Under the pieces are notes generated by a model. The model made no database searches and was not told where the DNA came from. It saw nothing but the letters and a program-made list of their open reading frames with translations. Shown one piece after another: positions 10,053-21,626 of a stretch of DNA of 64,000 nt. Within the stretch, counting starts at the first letter, position 1. Each line of letters opens with the position of its first letter. Source of the DNA: Xiphophorus maculatus (taxonomy: Eukaryota > Chordata > Actinopteri > Cyprinodontiformes > Poeciliidae); NCBI RefSeq assembly GCF_002775205.1, contig NC_036450.1:6306454-6370453 (forward strand). Direction: 5' to 3'. The position numbers and the translations under genes are program-made.

Positions 10053-11569
10053 CTTTTGTCTTTGTTACGCTTTCCTCACGATCCGTCCGGTCTTCCTCGG
10101 GTCTCTCCCTCCTCGGCTGGTCGTCCTCAGAACCCCCTGACCCGCCCGAGTTCTGTAGAGGAAACACACAAGGACGAACATTCAAAGGTTCAGAGGCATA
10201 AACAATGAAGCACCAAACAATTTTAAAATACTGAATGACGTAAAAAGACAATTTTTATGGCCTCATGGGCGGTTGCCCAGAGCAGCATTAGAAAAGGGGC
10301 GTCACAGACATGCCTGATGATGAGCAAAGTGAGTCTAGGTTACATGATGAGAAAAAACTACACTAGTTTCAATCCTGCATCTCCCTGAGAGGACTTCCTG
10401 AACATTTAGCATATAAGCTACGTTGAGTTGAAAAGACACAAATGTATGGAAGCCCCTAACTGCCAGAGATAGAAAATAAATTCAGGAGCAGTTTCTTGTT
10501 AAAAACTATACAAAACTCTTTAACTTTTCTCATTTCACTGAGATATAAGCTCTGTGTCGTCAGAATGAGATGTATATTAAAGCGATAAACAACATTACTG
10601 TTGTTTGAGACCATTTTCAATTAATATGGTAATGGAAAAGTTATGAATGAACACATTCTAAAATATCAACAAACTTTAAATTTTAATGGACATATAAAAC
10701 TGGAACTATAAGACATTTTACATATCCCAAAAATAAACAAAACAACAAATAAAATAAAATAAATTGTGTTAACAAAATTGTCCTGACTTTTGTCATTCAG
10801 CTTTTGTAGAAAGAGAGAAAAGATAAAAACAATAAGTCATGCAAATGGAAATTATTGAGCTCCTTTTAATTCATCGTGCAATTAATTGATCTGTTTATTG
10901 TGATAGGCCTAATCCATCCCTAAATATGTAAAATAAATCAGTTTGTTGCTAAGTTACAAATAAACCAACGTTATCATAAAAAAATAAAAAATGTGGAAGA
11001 GCAATGATAGAAATAAGTAAAATATATATATTAATCAAGTAATAAAATTATCTACACAAACTTCCATTTATACATCAAAATAAAAAAAGTCAATAAATAA
11101 ACTCAGATTATCAAATACCTTTCTTCTTCGTCGTCGTCTCATTCGGCCTGACAGTGAGCTCTGATAAAGATCTGTGTAGCTCTTATGCAGTCTTTCTATT
11201 TTCTCTGATAGTTCGTTTCGGAGCATTTTAATATTGTCAATATTTGGCTCCGTCTGGTAATGATTAGATATCTGCGTATTTCCTGATGCTAATTTGATTT
11301 AATATTAATCCTTAAATCTTCACGATACGCACGTAGCCCGTTCCTACCGGAAGAGGGATTTCTTCCTCCATGTTTCCGTCCTGAGTAGACCCCGTAGCAT
11401 CGTTGCTCGGGACGGTGATGCGGGGAGATTTACTAGCTTTAGCCTCGTTAGCCTTGGCGGTTGACGGTTTGCTAGCCGGAGCGGAGCTAGCCGGTGTTCT
11501 AGTTGGGATTCGGTCTGTAAAGATTTTTGAGAGGATTCCCGACGGTCTTTCATAATCTATATTGTTCAT
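10053..11569 (-). CDS. Unidentified host gene, three phase-matched exons (3' end not found)
   Basis: Exon 1 (11348-11569, coding from the ATG) encodes 74 residues starting MNNIDYERPSGILSKIF, then a Ser/Ala/Lys-rich low-complexity stretch, ending IPLP at a gtagga donor. Exon 2 (11119-11271, acceptor tacgcag, donor gtattt) encodes exactly 51 residues: a short helical segment (MLRNELSEKIERLHKSY) and a basic tail of consecutive arginines. Exon 3 (10053-10152, acceptor cctctacag, donor gtgagc) encodes 33 residues plus one base, rich in Glu, Arg and Asp. Both internal junctions are phase 0, and all three exons stay open when joined. That is unlikely by chance and is the main evidence. The basic patch and acidic tail suggest a nuclear or RNA-binding protein, but I do not recognise the family. 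Any later exon would lie below 10046, beyond TRIM A, or has been lost. Confidence 0.6.
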
Positions 11570-11681
11570 AGTTGCTTTATATGCGAAAAAATCAATATTT
11601 GTTGACCGGAGGCTTTAAAAAAAAAAGACATTTTTTAAAAATTACGGAGCTGCCTCCCTTTGCTGCTCTTACTCCATTCAA

Positions 11682-11695
11682 CCGGAAGCGGAAGT
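11682..11695 (-). promoter_or_regulatory. Paired ETS-type sites upstream of the minus-strand gene
   Basis: CCGGAAG (11682-11688) and CGGAAGT (about 11689-11695) lie next to each other about 115 bp upstream of the ATG at 11569. Paired ETS/GABP sites are typical of TATA-less housekeeping promoters. This supports a transcription start near here for the gene at 10053-11569. The motifs read on the plus strand and could also serve a divergent transcript. Confidence 0.45.
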
Positions 11696-11714
11696 AGAAA
11701 GTTTGTTTAAAACT

Positions 11715-12170
11715 ATTTTTCTACCTTGTTATGATGAGAACGTTTTTTGTTTTAACGAGTTATGTATCTCGTTGACGAGAGAGTTTCTCTTTGTAATTTT
11801 CTCGTTATAGTGACTTATGTCTCGTAATAATGCAAAATGTTGTCATTTAAACTAGTTTTTATCTCAATATAATGGGAAAGTTTTTCTTTTTAACTACTTT
11901 TGTAACTTGCACTATTGAAGAAGCTTCTCATTTTAATGATTTTTTTAGCTAGTTTTAATAAATTTTTCATCTGTTGAGTTTTGAATTTTGTATCATGTTT
12001 AACGAGTTTGTATCTTTTTAACGAGAAAATTCATCATTTTAACGATTAAATATTGCGAAGGTTTCTCGTTTTAATTTAAATGTGCTTTGTATCTCGTTAC
12101 AATGCGAAAGTCTGATATTTTAATGAGTTCTGTGTTTCGTTATATAATTCTTTTCTTTACAATATTGCGA
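11715..12170. repeat. Degenerate repeat built from TCTCGTT / AACGAG motifs
   Basis: Loosely spaced copies of ATCTCGTT, GTTTTAACGAG and GCGAAAG/TGGGAAAG recur through this A+T-rich stretch (for example 11748-11760, 11766-11774, 12000-12025, 12060-12075, 12092-12100). The two motifs are partly inverted copies of each other, so the stretch can form many small hairpins. No gene is seen. Confidence 0.5.
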
Positions 12171-12284
12171 ATATTGATCTTTTATCTCATGTCAAATGTT
12201 TCAGTGTCAAATACAAACATTTTCATTCTGAAGCAAAAATGAAATGTTTCTCCAGGTGATCCAAGTCGAGCTGAAATGACGCAC

Positions 12285-12415
12285 CTTGAGCGCAACAAAG
12301 GTCCAGCTGCGGGTTTTCTGGGTCTGGCGCTCTGTCTGCGGTGTTGCATCAAGCCGCACACCAGGTCGTGCGCGATCATCACGTACAGCAGGAAGATGAG
12401 CACAGCGGGATCCAT
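12285..12415 (-). CDS. Possible first coding exon of a small membrane or secreted protein
   Basis: On the minus strand an ATG at 12415 opens 43 codons with a strongly hydrophobic start (DPAVLIFLLYVMIAHDLVCG) and a basic continuation, ending at a consensus donor (CTCAAG then gtgcgtc). The third codon positions are mostly G or C, unlike the surrounding A+T-rich DNA, which supports coding on this strand. The plus-strand ORF at 12276-12515 overlaps it, ends in an acidic run, and is the competing reading. No following exon was identified and I do not recognise the protein. Confidence 0.35.
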
Positions 12416-12722
12416 TCAAGCAGAGCTAGAGCTCCTCCTGCAAAACCACCAGGTGTCAACAGAACCAGAGGCCGATGGTGATGAAGAGGAAGAGGAGGAG
12501 GTGAAGTTACCTTGATATGCGCTCCAACTTCAGGCGCTCAGCTCGCACGTTTCTCCCCATGACAACGCGCCATGTTCAGAAATCCTCCCCTGGTTTTCGT
12601 GAAATGAGGATTTTCATGTTTTTTCTTATTTTTTAGCCCCGGTTTTCCCTCCTGCCTCCCTCGGAAACAGCAGATGGGGGTCGCGCTGCAGCTGCAGCAG
12701 CTCAGAGGGGACACCGGAGGAT

Positions 12723-12755
12723 GTTGCCGTAGAGACGCGACCGTTGCTAAGGGCA
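12723..12755. promoter_or_regulatory. Two X-box-like (RFX) motifs in a CpG-rich patch
   Basis: GTTGCCGTAGAGAC (12723-12736) and GTTGCTAAGGGCA (12743-12755) each resemble the RFX consensus GTNRCCNNRGYAAC with one or two mismatches. They sit about 310 bp upstream of the minus-strand ATG at 12415 in the most CpG-rich part of the region. RFX sites often mark promoters of ciliary genes. The link to the exon at 12285-12415 is inference. Confidence 0.35.
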
Positions 12756-12934
12756 TCGTGTCGTCATCACTTCATCACGAGGTCCGGCGGAGTGAAACCT
12801 GTCGGCAGGTTTACAGGCAAGAGGATTTAAAACTCGCCATTCATTATGTGAGGAAGGTTTTACTGGGATTTTGTGGAAAAGAGAATCAAAAAGTGATGGT
12901 TTTTAAAAAGATTTCACAAATAAAAACATGAAAA

Positions 12935-13404
12935 CTCAAGTGTGAATTTTTTATTCAGCACCTCAGAGCTAAAGATTATGACAAAGTAGGAACAGGCTAA
13001 GGAAAATATAGAAAACAAGACAATAAAGACATATTATGAAAATAAAGTCCAAATAATACGAGAATAAACACATTTTATAAATTTACTCTCGTAATTAGCT
13101 TAATATTGTATTATGACTTTATTTTCCTAATTTTACTGTTTTTATTTTAACACAGTGGTAATCCTCCGTCATAAAACAATCCACTAACAGCTGCACGTCT
13201 TTTGAAAGACATCAGTTGAGCTCCTGCAACACAAACAATTTTTATCACCATTGGTACTGAAGTCCATATGGGTCTGGACTTTGACTAAAATTAAGGTATT
13301 TTTCAGCCTTTAATGTTGCACAGAAGAGTATTTTTTGCCATCTATTGCAAGCAGTTTCTATTATGTTTGGAGTGGCTCTTTGCCCAGGGTGCCATCTTGT
13401 CAGG
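12935..13404. other. A+T-rich intergenic stretch, no gene recognised
   Basis: No reading frame, RNA gene or clear repeat was seen. The end of the stretch, with CAGGGGGCG, leads into the shared segment that follows. Confidence 0.5.
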
Positions 13405-13624
13405 GGGCGTTGTGAGTACTAGAGGGACGGAAATCATTTACTCCTAGAAAGGCTGCCAGAAACTACAACTAACATGTTGGTGTCTCTTAAACAGGTTAGA
13501 ATATATCTGTGGGCTAAACAAAACTTGTTCATTACAATTTTTACACAAAATCATTTTTAGATAATCAGATTTCAGTCTGATCAGTTCTTCCTATTTGAGA
13601 CTTTTTAAACTACTAAACATGAAC
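13405..13624. repeat. Diverged copy of the segment next to the membrane-protein exon
   Basis: The sequence from GGGACGGAAATCATTTACTCC to about 13610 matches the intron-side segments at 16365-16600, 31470-31720 and 50790-51040. It has more substitutions than those share with one another. The terminal exon itself is not present here. Confidence 0.7.
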
Positions 13625-14989
13625 AGATATAACTTAGACTTAGACTGACTTTATTGTCATTTTGCATGCACAGGGTGAATACAGAACGAAATTTCGTTGC
13701 ATACGGCTCAGGACAATGTTTTGAGCTTTCAATGTTGTGAGGTTACTCCAGAATAAAATAAAATACAGTATAAAATATGAATATAAATATGAATATAAAA
13801 TATAAAGTGCAGTAATGACAGTAAAATAGAAGTTATTTAGCTCTGTACATGTGCAAGGTATAAAGTGGAGACCAGTTTTTGAGTGCAGTCCAGTTAAGAG
13901 TTCAGCAGTCTGATGGCAAGTGGGAAAAAGCTGTTTCGGAACCTGGTGGACCTGCACCGGATGCTGCAGAACCTCTTTCCAGAGGGCAGCAGGGAGAACA
14001 GTCCATGGTGGGGGTGTGAGGGGTCACTGATGATGTTTCGGCCTCGGGACACGCAGCGCTGGGATGAAATGTCCTGGATGGAGGGAAGGGGGGCCCCGAT
14101 GATCCTTTCTGCTGTCCGCATCACTCTCCTCACGTTCTTCCAGTCGGAGGCGCTGCAGCTTCCACACCACACAGAGAGGCAGCTGGTCAGAATGCTCTCT
14201 ATGGTGCTTCTGTAGAACGTCTTGAGGATGGGCGGGGGCAGGTGTGCTCTTCTCATCCTCCGCAGGAAATACAAGAGTTTCTGTGCCCTCTTGACCAGAG
14301 ACGTGGTGTTCCCAGTCCAGGTGAGGTCGTTAGTGATGTGCACCCCCAGGAATTTGGTGCTGCTGACCACCTCCACAGCCGAGCTGTTGATGAGCAGTGG
14401 AGCGTGGCTGGGCCGGTTCTTCCTGAAGTCGACGATCATCTCCTTCGTCTTGTCAACGTTCAGGATCAGGCTGTTGTCTCTGCACCAGTCCACCAGCTGC
14501 TCCACCTCCTCTCTGTAGTCCAGGTCGTTGTCGTCTCTGATGAGGCCCACCACCGTTGTGTCGTCAGCAAACTTCACGATGTGGTTGGTGGCGAACCTGG
14601 GGGCGCAGTCGTGTGTCATCAGAGTGTACATCAGAGGGCTCAGGACGCAGCCCTGAGGGGAGCCTGTGCTGAGGGTGATGACATCGAAGGTGTGTTGTCC
14701 GATCCGGACTGACTGAGGTCTGTCGGTGAGGAAGTCTAGCAGCCAGTTGCGCAGAGGGGTGCTGAAGCCCAGGTGTCCCAGTTTTCCTGCCAGATGCTGT
14801 GGGATGATTGTGTTGAACGCTGAGCTGAAGTCCAGGAACAACATCCGCACATGAGTGTTCTTCTCCTCCAGGTGAGCCAGGCTCAGGTGTAGGGTGGAGG
14901 AGATGGCGTCCTCAGTGGAGCGGTTTCGGCGGTAGGCAAACTGGAACGGGTCGAATGTGGAGGGGACTCTGGAGACGATGGGTATTTCA
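13625..14989 (-). mobile_element. L2-like (CR1 superfamily) LINE, 5'-truncated
   Basis: A minus-strand ORF of 318 codons (13894-14850) encodes [12 protein letters not shown], the catalytic [32 protein letters not shown] and the C-terminal LLPSGKRF and [11 protein letters not shown]. The frame is open further upstream ([14 protein letters not shown]) to about 14985, where similarity stops. The 3' end at about 13640 has the usual AATGACAATAAAG-type tail in minus orientation. The ORF ends naturally, but the endonuclease half is missing, so the copy cannot move by itself. Long plus-strand ORFs across it are antisense shadows. Confidence 0.9.
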
Positions 14990-15012
14990 CCTTGTTGGGT
15001 ATTTTTATGTTT

Positions 15013-16344
15013 TTTCTCCCAGTTTGGTTCAGATCCGGATGAAAAAGTGGTTCTTCAGCGTCAGACTGAACCCAAAGCTAATAAACTCCTTGTTTTGCTG
15101 CTGAAGAGAAGAAAAGTCAAACCGCAGGGAAGCGATAAAGTTTCACTGCACAGCAATTAGGTTTTAATGCTGTTTAACAAATTACTCTCTGCAGCGTTTC
15201 AGGGCACAATTGATTTGATTTAAAACTTAATTTTACTCAACGTTGTTCTGTTAATGTAAGAAACTTAATAAATTATTGATACACAGATTTACATTGTGGT
15301 CAGATATTAAATTGCTTTAATAAAGGAGAAACCTTTCAGTTGCAAACTGAAAATGTTGTCTGTTGCTTTTAGGAATATTTATCTGAACATGGCAACTAGC
15401 TTGTGATGCTGAAGTTGATATTTGATGTCAAAATGAAGATTTGACTTTTCAAATTTTGAGCTGAAAACAGTTTTAGATGCATAAAATCTTGTTTTTATAC
15501 TTTTCTGGGATAAAAATGTGAAACATCACAATATATGGGAAACAAATGAGTTTACACTCATCAGATTTTTCAAAATACATAATTCAGTGATAAATCATAT
15601 GGAGAGACCTGGTTTTAATTTAAAAAAGCAAAATGGTGCAAGTGTAAAGGAAATAGAAGAAATGAAATCAAAATGAAAAGAATCAAAAGACAAGAGCTTT
15701 AAAATTAGCTTTATTTATGATCAGTTTGAAACAGGCGACCATGTCAACATAAAGGTTTTTCATTTCTTCTCCATTCTTCATTTGAACACAAATATTAATA
15801 AAGCTGAAGAATTTGGGAAGACAATTATAAAAAACTACCTGAAAACTGACATTATCTCCTAACAGCTCTTTGACATCTGGATTATTTTCTACCAGCTTCA
15901 GTTAAATGATTAATTATTTTGTTTTTATGTTTTTGTGGTTGATGGAAACACAAGTTATGTGACACATATTTTACTGAAAAGTTATTTTCAGTTAAAGTTA
16001 ATAAAGGATCAAAATCTAATCTAAAACTAAAATCTGCTCAGAACTGCAAGGTTCCCACTTCAGCGCCCGCTAACGCAGCAGTGATTTATTATTCAGTCCC
16101 GTTTCATGCAGCTTAGCGGTACTGAGAGCCACGATGTCGCTCCGACTTCCCCATGCTGGAGGTCCGGATCCCCTCAGATCTGCATTAATCAGCGCTCTGG
16201 CTTTGTGTTTTCTGTGTAAATGTGTGTTTGTTTACATGTAGGTGTGATCATTTAGGGTGACACAAGCAGTTCTCCTGCTGTTATATCACCTGCAATTCCC
16301 AAAGCCACCATTAGGCGGCAGCAAAGCTCCCCGTGTCACTCCTC
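15013..16344. other. Intergenic stretch, no gene recognised
   Basis: Mostly A+T-rich and free of long frames. A slightly CpG-richer part at 16060-16200 contains no supported exon. Nothing here is confidently assigned. Confidence 0.5.
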
Positions 16345-16775
16345 CTCCTCCCTCGAGGCTGAAAGAGAGACGGAAATAATTTACTCCTAGAAAGGCTGAA
16401 AAAAACTACAACAAACATGTTGGTGTCTCTTAAACAGGTTAGGATATGTCTGTGGGCTAAACAAAACCTGTTCATTACAATTTTAACACAAAATCATTCT
16501 TAGATAATCAGATTTCAGTCTGATTAGTTCTTCCTTTTTGAGCTGTTTTAGGGCGTCTTGTCTCTTTAAATCCAAATAAGCTGCTGGCCACGCCCCACAA
16601 CTCAACGTTTACACTCTCACCTAAAAATGGATATAAACAGATCTGCTATATTAGAACCATACATCTTTGAAAAGCAGAAGTGGCGCCTCCTGCACAACCA
16701 ACGAGAATGCAGCAAGTGGTTTCTGGATGGTAAGTCAACAACAAAACACTTGAGAAATCGGTTTGTTTCAATTCA
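16345..16775. repeat. Shared 5'-flank segment, copy B (membrane-protein exon lost)
   Basis: From CCTCGAGGCTGAAAGAGAG onward this matches 31455-31860 and 50775-51180. In those copies the first bases belong to the acceptor end of an antisense terminal exon. Here only about eight bases of that exon remain before similarity ends, so copy B lost it. Similarity resumes near 17575. Confidence 0.8.
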
Positions 16776-16967
16776 GTTAAAAAATAAAGGCAGCTCCTGT
16801 GTTCAGGCTACCACTTATTAATAATCACAAAATAAACATCAGTTCTGAAAACAATACTGTAACGGACTCGATGTTTTTCACAACGCCGTATAAGGGCCAT
16901 TGTAAATAGAAAAAAAGAGTAAATTTCCACCAAAAAAATGTTTAGTTTAATGTAAAATTTTGAAATT

Positions 16968-17170
16968 TGGGCGTGCCGTGGTGGCGTAGCGGTTGGCGCG
17001 ACCCGTATTTGGAGGCCTTGAGTACTCGACGCGGCCGTCGCGTGTTTGACTCCCGGACCCGACGACATTTGCCGCATGTCTTCCCCCCTCTCCTTCCCTG
17101 TTTCCTGTCAGCCTACTATCATTTAAGGGACACCAGAGCCCACAAAAGACCCCATGGAGGGGTAAAAAAA
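16968..17170 (+). mobile_element. tRNA-derived SINE
   Basis: The head GTGGTGGCGTAGCGGTTGG carries a pol III A-box (TGGCGTAGCGG). GTTTGACTCCC near 17044-17054 fits a B-box (usual GGTTCGAATCC) about 55 bp further. The body TTGCCGCATGTCTTCCCCC followed by TTTCCTGTCAGCCTACT is typical of a widespread fish SINE. It ends in an A-rich run at about 17163-17174. It is absent from the matching flanks of C and E, so it marks copy B. Confidence 0.85.
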
Positions 17171-17174
17171 AAAA

Positions 17175-17574
17175 TTTGAATTTTAACTTTTTTCCAGAAA
17201 TTTTTTGAGATTAAACTCAAAATTTGAGTTTTTTTCCTTTTTCTGTTTAGTTTTCCTTAATATGCCTTTGTAATTCTTTGTGTGGGACATGTTTGTGTGT
17301 TCTTGGTGTTACTGAATACTGATACATTAGTAGAGCTGGTGTTAATCAGTTGCTATGGCAACAGGTTTGTGTGTAGCATAGCTGACACACAGACTGATTA
17401 AAAAGAAGAATATGAGTGGTTATGATTTATTATTAAAACTGTTTTCTGCGTTATTCTCCCTTTCACGAGGCTCACCGCACTAGATTAATAATCTCCAGGT
17501 TTCATTCATTTAATCAACAGAGTTGTTCTGCTGCAGCAGCACGGCGATTAATGACAAGTAAAAAAAATAGTCTT
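17175..17574. other. Non-genic spacer specific to copy B
   Basis: This replaces the sequence that copies C and E have between about 31860 and 32120. No gene or named repeat was recognised. Confidence 0.45.
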
Positions 17575-17921
17575 TTTGGCCTCCAATGTGGTTTGCTTTC
17601 ACACTGCATTGTGTCAAACAAACCAAACACACTGAAGAACCTATTAACCTCCTCACATGTGGTGGCGCTACAACAGGAACCACTGAAGGTAACAACACAA
17701 AAACCTCTGAAGAAGACACTGAGTGCAACCTCCTTCTTCACAGAAATTAAACAAATGGAGTAGCGTCAGTCGTACCAGTTTCTTTTTGTGTTTGGTAAAA
17801 GTCCAAAAGAAATTCCTCCCATTAGCGCTAGACGCTTTGGGTTTGTTTCAAAGGTGGGACCAAGTCAGTGTTTTACAAAACTCAAATCTTTATCCTCAAG
17901 TCCCAAGTCAAGTCTCAAGTC

Positions 17922-18212
17922 CAGAGTTTCCCCCAGTGTATTAAAATCCTGGCGGGCCACCAGGCTTTACTTGTGCCCCCACCAGGCTTAGCATTGCTTA
18001 TTTATTACATTTTTTTTATGTTGGCATTTTTGAACACTTTACAGTCGATGTTGTGATGTTAATCTTCCAATAACACATAATTATCACGGGATATTTTCAA
18101 ATTTCCTGTCAACTTTAAACATTTTTTAACTCAAAATCACGACGGGCCGCTGGATGAATGACTGCCAAGCGCCCAACTACCAGGCTTAGCAAGTTTTCTG
18201 GGGAAAACCTTG
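17922..18212. mobile_element. hAT-like MITE in the TRIM B flank
   Basis: The ends CAGAGTTTCCCCCAG and CTGGGGAAAACCTTG are inverted imperfect copies (CARRGTTTYCCCCAG). The inside has GGCGGGCCACCAGGC and no ORF. The same element sits at 32444-32734 and 51785-52075, so it was present before the units duplicated. Confidence 0.7.
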
Positions 18213-18251
18213 AAGTCCAAAAGTCTGAAACTTTTAATTTCAAGTCATTTT

Positions 18252-18396
18252 CTTTTATTATTTTTTTTTAGTATTCAAAGTTTTTAATTAAAAGTTTTTT
18301 GTTTTTTTATATTAGTTTTATTAATTTTAGATACGTTACAATATAAAGAACAAAGAAGAAACCTGTGCCGCCACACACATACAAACAAACAAACGA

Positions 18397-18428
<32 letters not shown>

Positions 18429-21003
18429 ATCTACAACAAAATACCCCACAAGCACGAGAAACAGGGTGTCAATCCTCTCTTCCAGTCCATGTCATCCCTC
18501 AGCCATCAAGAGCGGGGAACCAAAAGCAGGCAAGAATAAATAGAGCTATAAAACAAAATAATAATAATAAAAAATAAAAATAAAATAAAATCCTAGGGAC
18601 CAAGCAGAAAAGACTCAAGGGGACCCCAAAGTGTCAAAAATTTATCTGATTTGTGATTGAGATCATGGGTCAGCTTTTCCAAAGGAAGGATAACAGATAT
18701 CTGTGTGAGCCACATATTTACTGTGGGGGCAGAAGGAGAAGTCCATTGTAACAAAATACATTTCTTGGCAAGAAATTGAAGAATCGTAAACAAGGATTTA
18801 GAATGTGCATCGAAATGATTGGGGGAAACATTTAGAAGATAGAACACAGGAGACAAAGAAAAGCGAACACCCAAAACCTTTTCAATCACCAAATGTACGT
18901 CCCTCCAAATGGTCCTTAATAAATCACATGACCAGAATAGATGGAGAAAAGTACCTCTGTGCCTCAAACATTTGCAGCACAGATTGGAACGGTTGGGGAA
19001 CATTCTCTGAAGACGAACAGGGGTATAGTAGGATCTATAGAAAAGTTTGAAATTCTGTACTTGTATAGAAATAGAAGTGCACTGAGGAAAGGTTCCATTG
19101 CAAATCTTAAGCCAATCTAAAGGGCTGAATTTCATCTCCAGATCGCGCTCCCACAACCGCTTGACAGAGTCAAAGCTTGATGGTACAGAGCAGAGTAAGG
19201 ATGCATAGAATTTGGAAATCCGACCTTTAGGAGAATTGGTGGAAACCAGAACATTTTCTAAGTCTGTCAGTTCGCTACGGAATGCATTGGACCGAAATAA
19301 CGAATCCATAAAATGTCGAATCTGAAGATATTTATAAAAATCTTTCTGAGGAATGTTGCTCTTGTCCCTGATTTGATTAAATGATTTGATAGCACCGGAA
19401 ATCAACAAATCAGAGAAATCATTCAGACCAGAACAAGACCAGCTCAATAGGCCAATACTTCTAATAGAAGTTGGTAGGTCTGGGTTTAAAGTCAGGGGGG
19501 ATCTAATTGAGATAAAGGAGGGAATATTCAAGTATTTCCTTATGTCTTGCCAAGCTAACAAAGTACTATAAACTACCATGTTTTCCTTCAATGAATCCAA
19601 TGATTCATTGAGATCTAAGTTATTGATAAAAGGGAGAGAACTTAACCTTCTAGGACAGCATGAAAAAGATTCAAGGCCCCGCCATAAGCAGGTGTCTCTA
19701 CTAGAAAACCAGTCAGACATCATTTTAAGCTGAGCAGACCAGTAGTAGAGCTGCAAATTGGGTAAAGATAAACCTCCCAACTGCTTGGGTTTAGTAAGAG
19801 TGGAGAACCTAATTCATTGATGCTTATTGTTCCAAATAAAACGAGAAATATGAGAATTAAGGGATTTAAAGAATGTAAGGGACAAATAGCAAGGAAGGTT
19901 TTGAAACAGGTAGTTTAAGGGAGGGAGTATATTCATTTTTATTGTATTAACCCTACCGAGAAGTGATATAGGTAAAGTAGACCATTTCGACAGATCATTC
20001 TTAATGTTCTGAACTAAGGGGGAGTAGCTTGATGGGAATAGGTCTTTCAGATCAGGGGTAATAAAAATGCCCAAGTACTTGAAACCTCTTTTAGATGTAT
20101 GAAAAATAGGTTGTAGCATCATATCTTGGGGGATATTGAAAGGAGAAGCGACAGACTTGCCTAAATTAATTTTATAACCCAAAAGAGCACCAAATTTATC
20201 TATGGAACTAAGTACAGCCGGGACCGATTTATTTGGGTTTTTCAGGTATAAAAGGACATCATCCGCAAAAAGAGAGATCACATGGTGATCTTCACCTATC
20301 CTAATTCCAGATATGTCTGGGTTAGATCTAATAGCCACAGCTAAAGGTTCAATGAACAACGTAAACAACAAAGGAGACAAGGGGCACCCCTGTCTACAAC
20401 CCCTATGAACAGAAAAGCTGTCTGACAGCAAACCGTTAGTATTTACCATGGCTACTGGACTGGAATAGAAGGCTTTAATCATGTTAATAAAATTAGGGCC
20501 CATGCCAAATTTCTGTAAAACTAGGAATAAAAAGGGCCATTCTACCCGATCAAAGGCCTTTTCTGCATCAAGAGAGATAAGCAAAGCAGGGTCTTTATGT
20601 TGATTAAGATAATGAATGACGTTTAGAGCACGACGCACATTGTCTGTTCCATATCTAGATTTTACAAAACCTGTCTGGTCGGGGTTTATTATCTTTGGAA
20701 GAATTTTTTCTAGTCTCCGCGCCAACACCTTAGCAACAATTTTGTAATCAACATTAAGGAGACTAATAGGTCTATAGGATGAGCAATCTAGGGGATTTTT
20801 TATCTTTCTTCAACAAGAAGCTAATAGAAGCAAAACTCCAAGATGGAGGCACACCTCCTGCTAAGATATCGTTTATAGCAGGTAAAAAGATGGGATGGAT
20901 CTCGGGCCAGAACTTCTTAAAAAATTCCAGTGGAAATCCATCATGACCAGGACATTTTCCATTTGGCGTCGATTGGATTGCCACCCAAACCTCCTCAGGT
21001 GTA
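18252..21003 (-). mobile_element. L1-type LINE, 5'-truncated, with 16-bp target duplication
   Basis: Minus-strand ORFs give the end of the finger region (PNGKCPGHDGFP, about 20950), then the RT (19814-20728: DQTGFVKSRYGTDNVRRAL, SLDAEKAFDRVEW, GCRQGCPLSP, catalytic FADDVLLYL) and the C-terminal domain (18593-19780: MGGLSLPNLQLYYWSAQL, CCKCLRHRGTFLHLFWSC). There are two frame breaks, near 20750 and 19800. An A-rich 3' part includes an A run at 18409-18429. The element is bounded by AATTTCAAGTCATTTT at 18236-18251 and 21004-21019. The TRIM C flank (about 32756-32775) shows the unoccupied site. The endonuclease and ORF1 are missing through 5' truncation. Confidence 0.93.
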
Positions 21004-21224
21004 AATTTCAAGTCATTTTGAATCTTTTTTTTAAACAATGTTGCAGTTAAATGTTAAATATAAATAATAGGCCATGTTTTCTTTTATTCATCTCAAATCT
21101 TGATAGAACATGTGCAGAACACAAAGTATAAAAAAAACATTTTAAAATTGCATTTAAAAATATTGCACAGTCCAGTTAAACTTAGCTGCAAGAATGGTCA
21201 TACTTAAGCTATAATTTTCCAGAA

Positions 21225-21400
21225 TACAGAGAGGAAAATAAGTATTTGAACACCCTGTGACTTTGCAAGTTCTCCCACTTAGAAATCATGGAGGGGTTTG
21301 AAATTTTCACCTTAGGTTCATGTCCACAGTGAGAGACATAATCTAAAGAAAATCTGGAAATCCAGGAGTGCATGTGCTATTATACAGACAAATGGTAACA
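21225..21400. mobile_element. Tc1-like transposon end, TRIM B flank
   Basis: The sequence GAGGAAAATAAGTATTTGAA, then CACTTAGAAATCATGGAGGG, is a well-known terminal region of a fish Tc1-like element. Only one end is present. The same relic occurs at 32979-33150 and 52846-53020, so it predates the B/C/E duplications. Confidence 0.75.
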
Positions 21401-21626
21401 TTTAATCATGTTCCTTGATAATATTAGTTTACAATCATGTTTACTTTATTAAGTATATTTCTTAACAACAGTTGGGCCCATTAGTATTAATTATTGTCTT
21501 TTTACCTAAGATGAACCTCATGGTCTTATAAAACTTTAGGTGTAACATTGGCAGGATTATTTTTATGATCTGAACTTTGAGGCTGGGCGTAACCAAGATC
21601 TGCTTTGGGTGAACCTGATTGGCTGC

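Noticed and set aside
12276-12515. Plus-strand 79-codon ORF ending in an acidic run
   Set aside because: It overlaps the minus-strand ORF that has better codon composition and a consensus donor; kept only as an alternative.
14242-14712. Plus-strand ORF of 156 codons
   Set aside because: It is antisense to the L2-like RT ORF at 13894-14850, which has clear catalytic motifs.
16968-17050. A functional tRNA gene
   Set aside because: A- and B-box-like motifs are present but the cloverleaf is degenerate and the sequence continues into a SINE body and A-tail.
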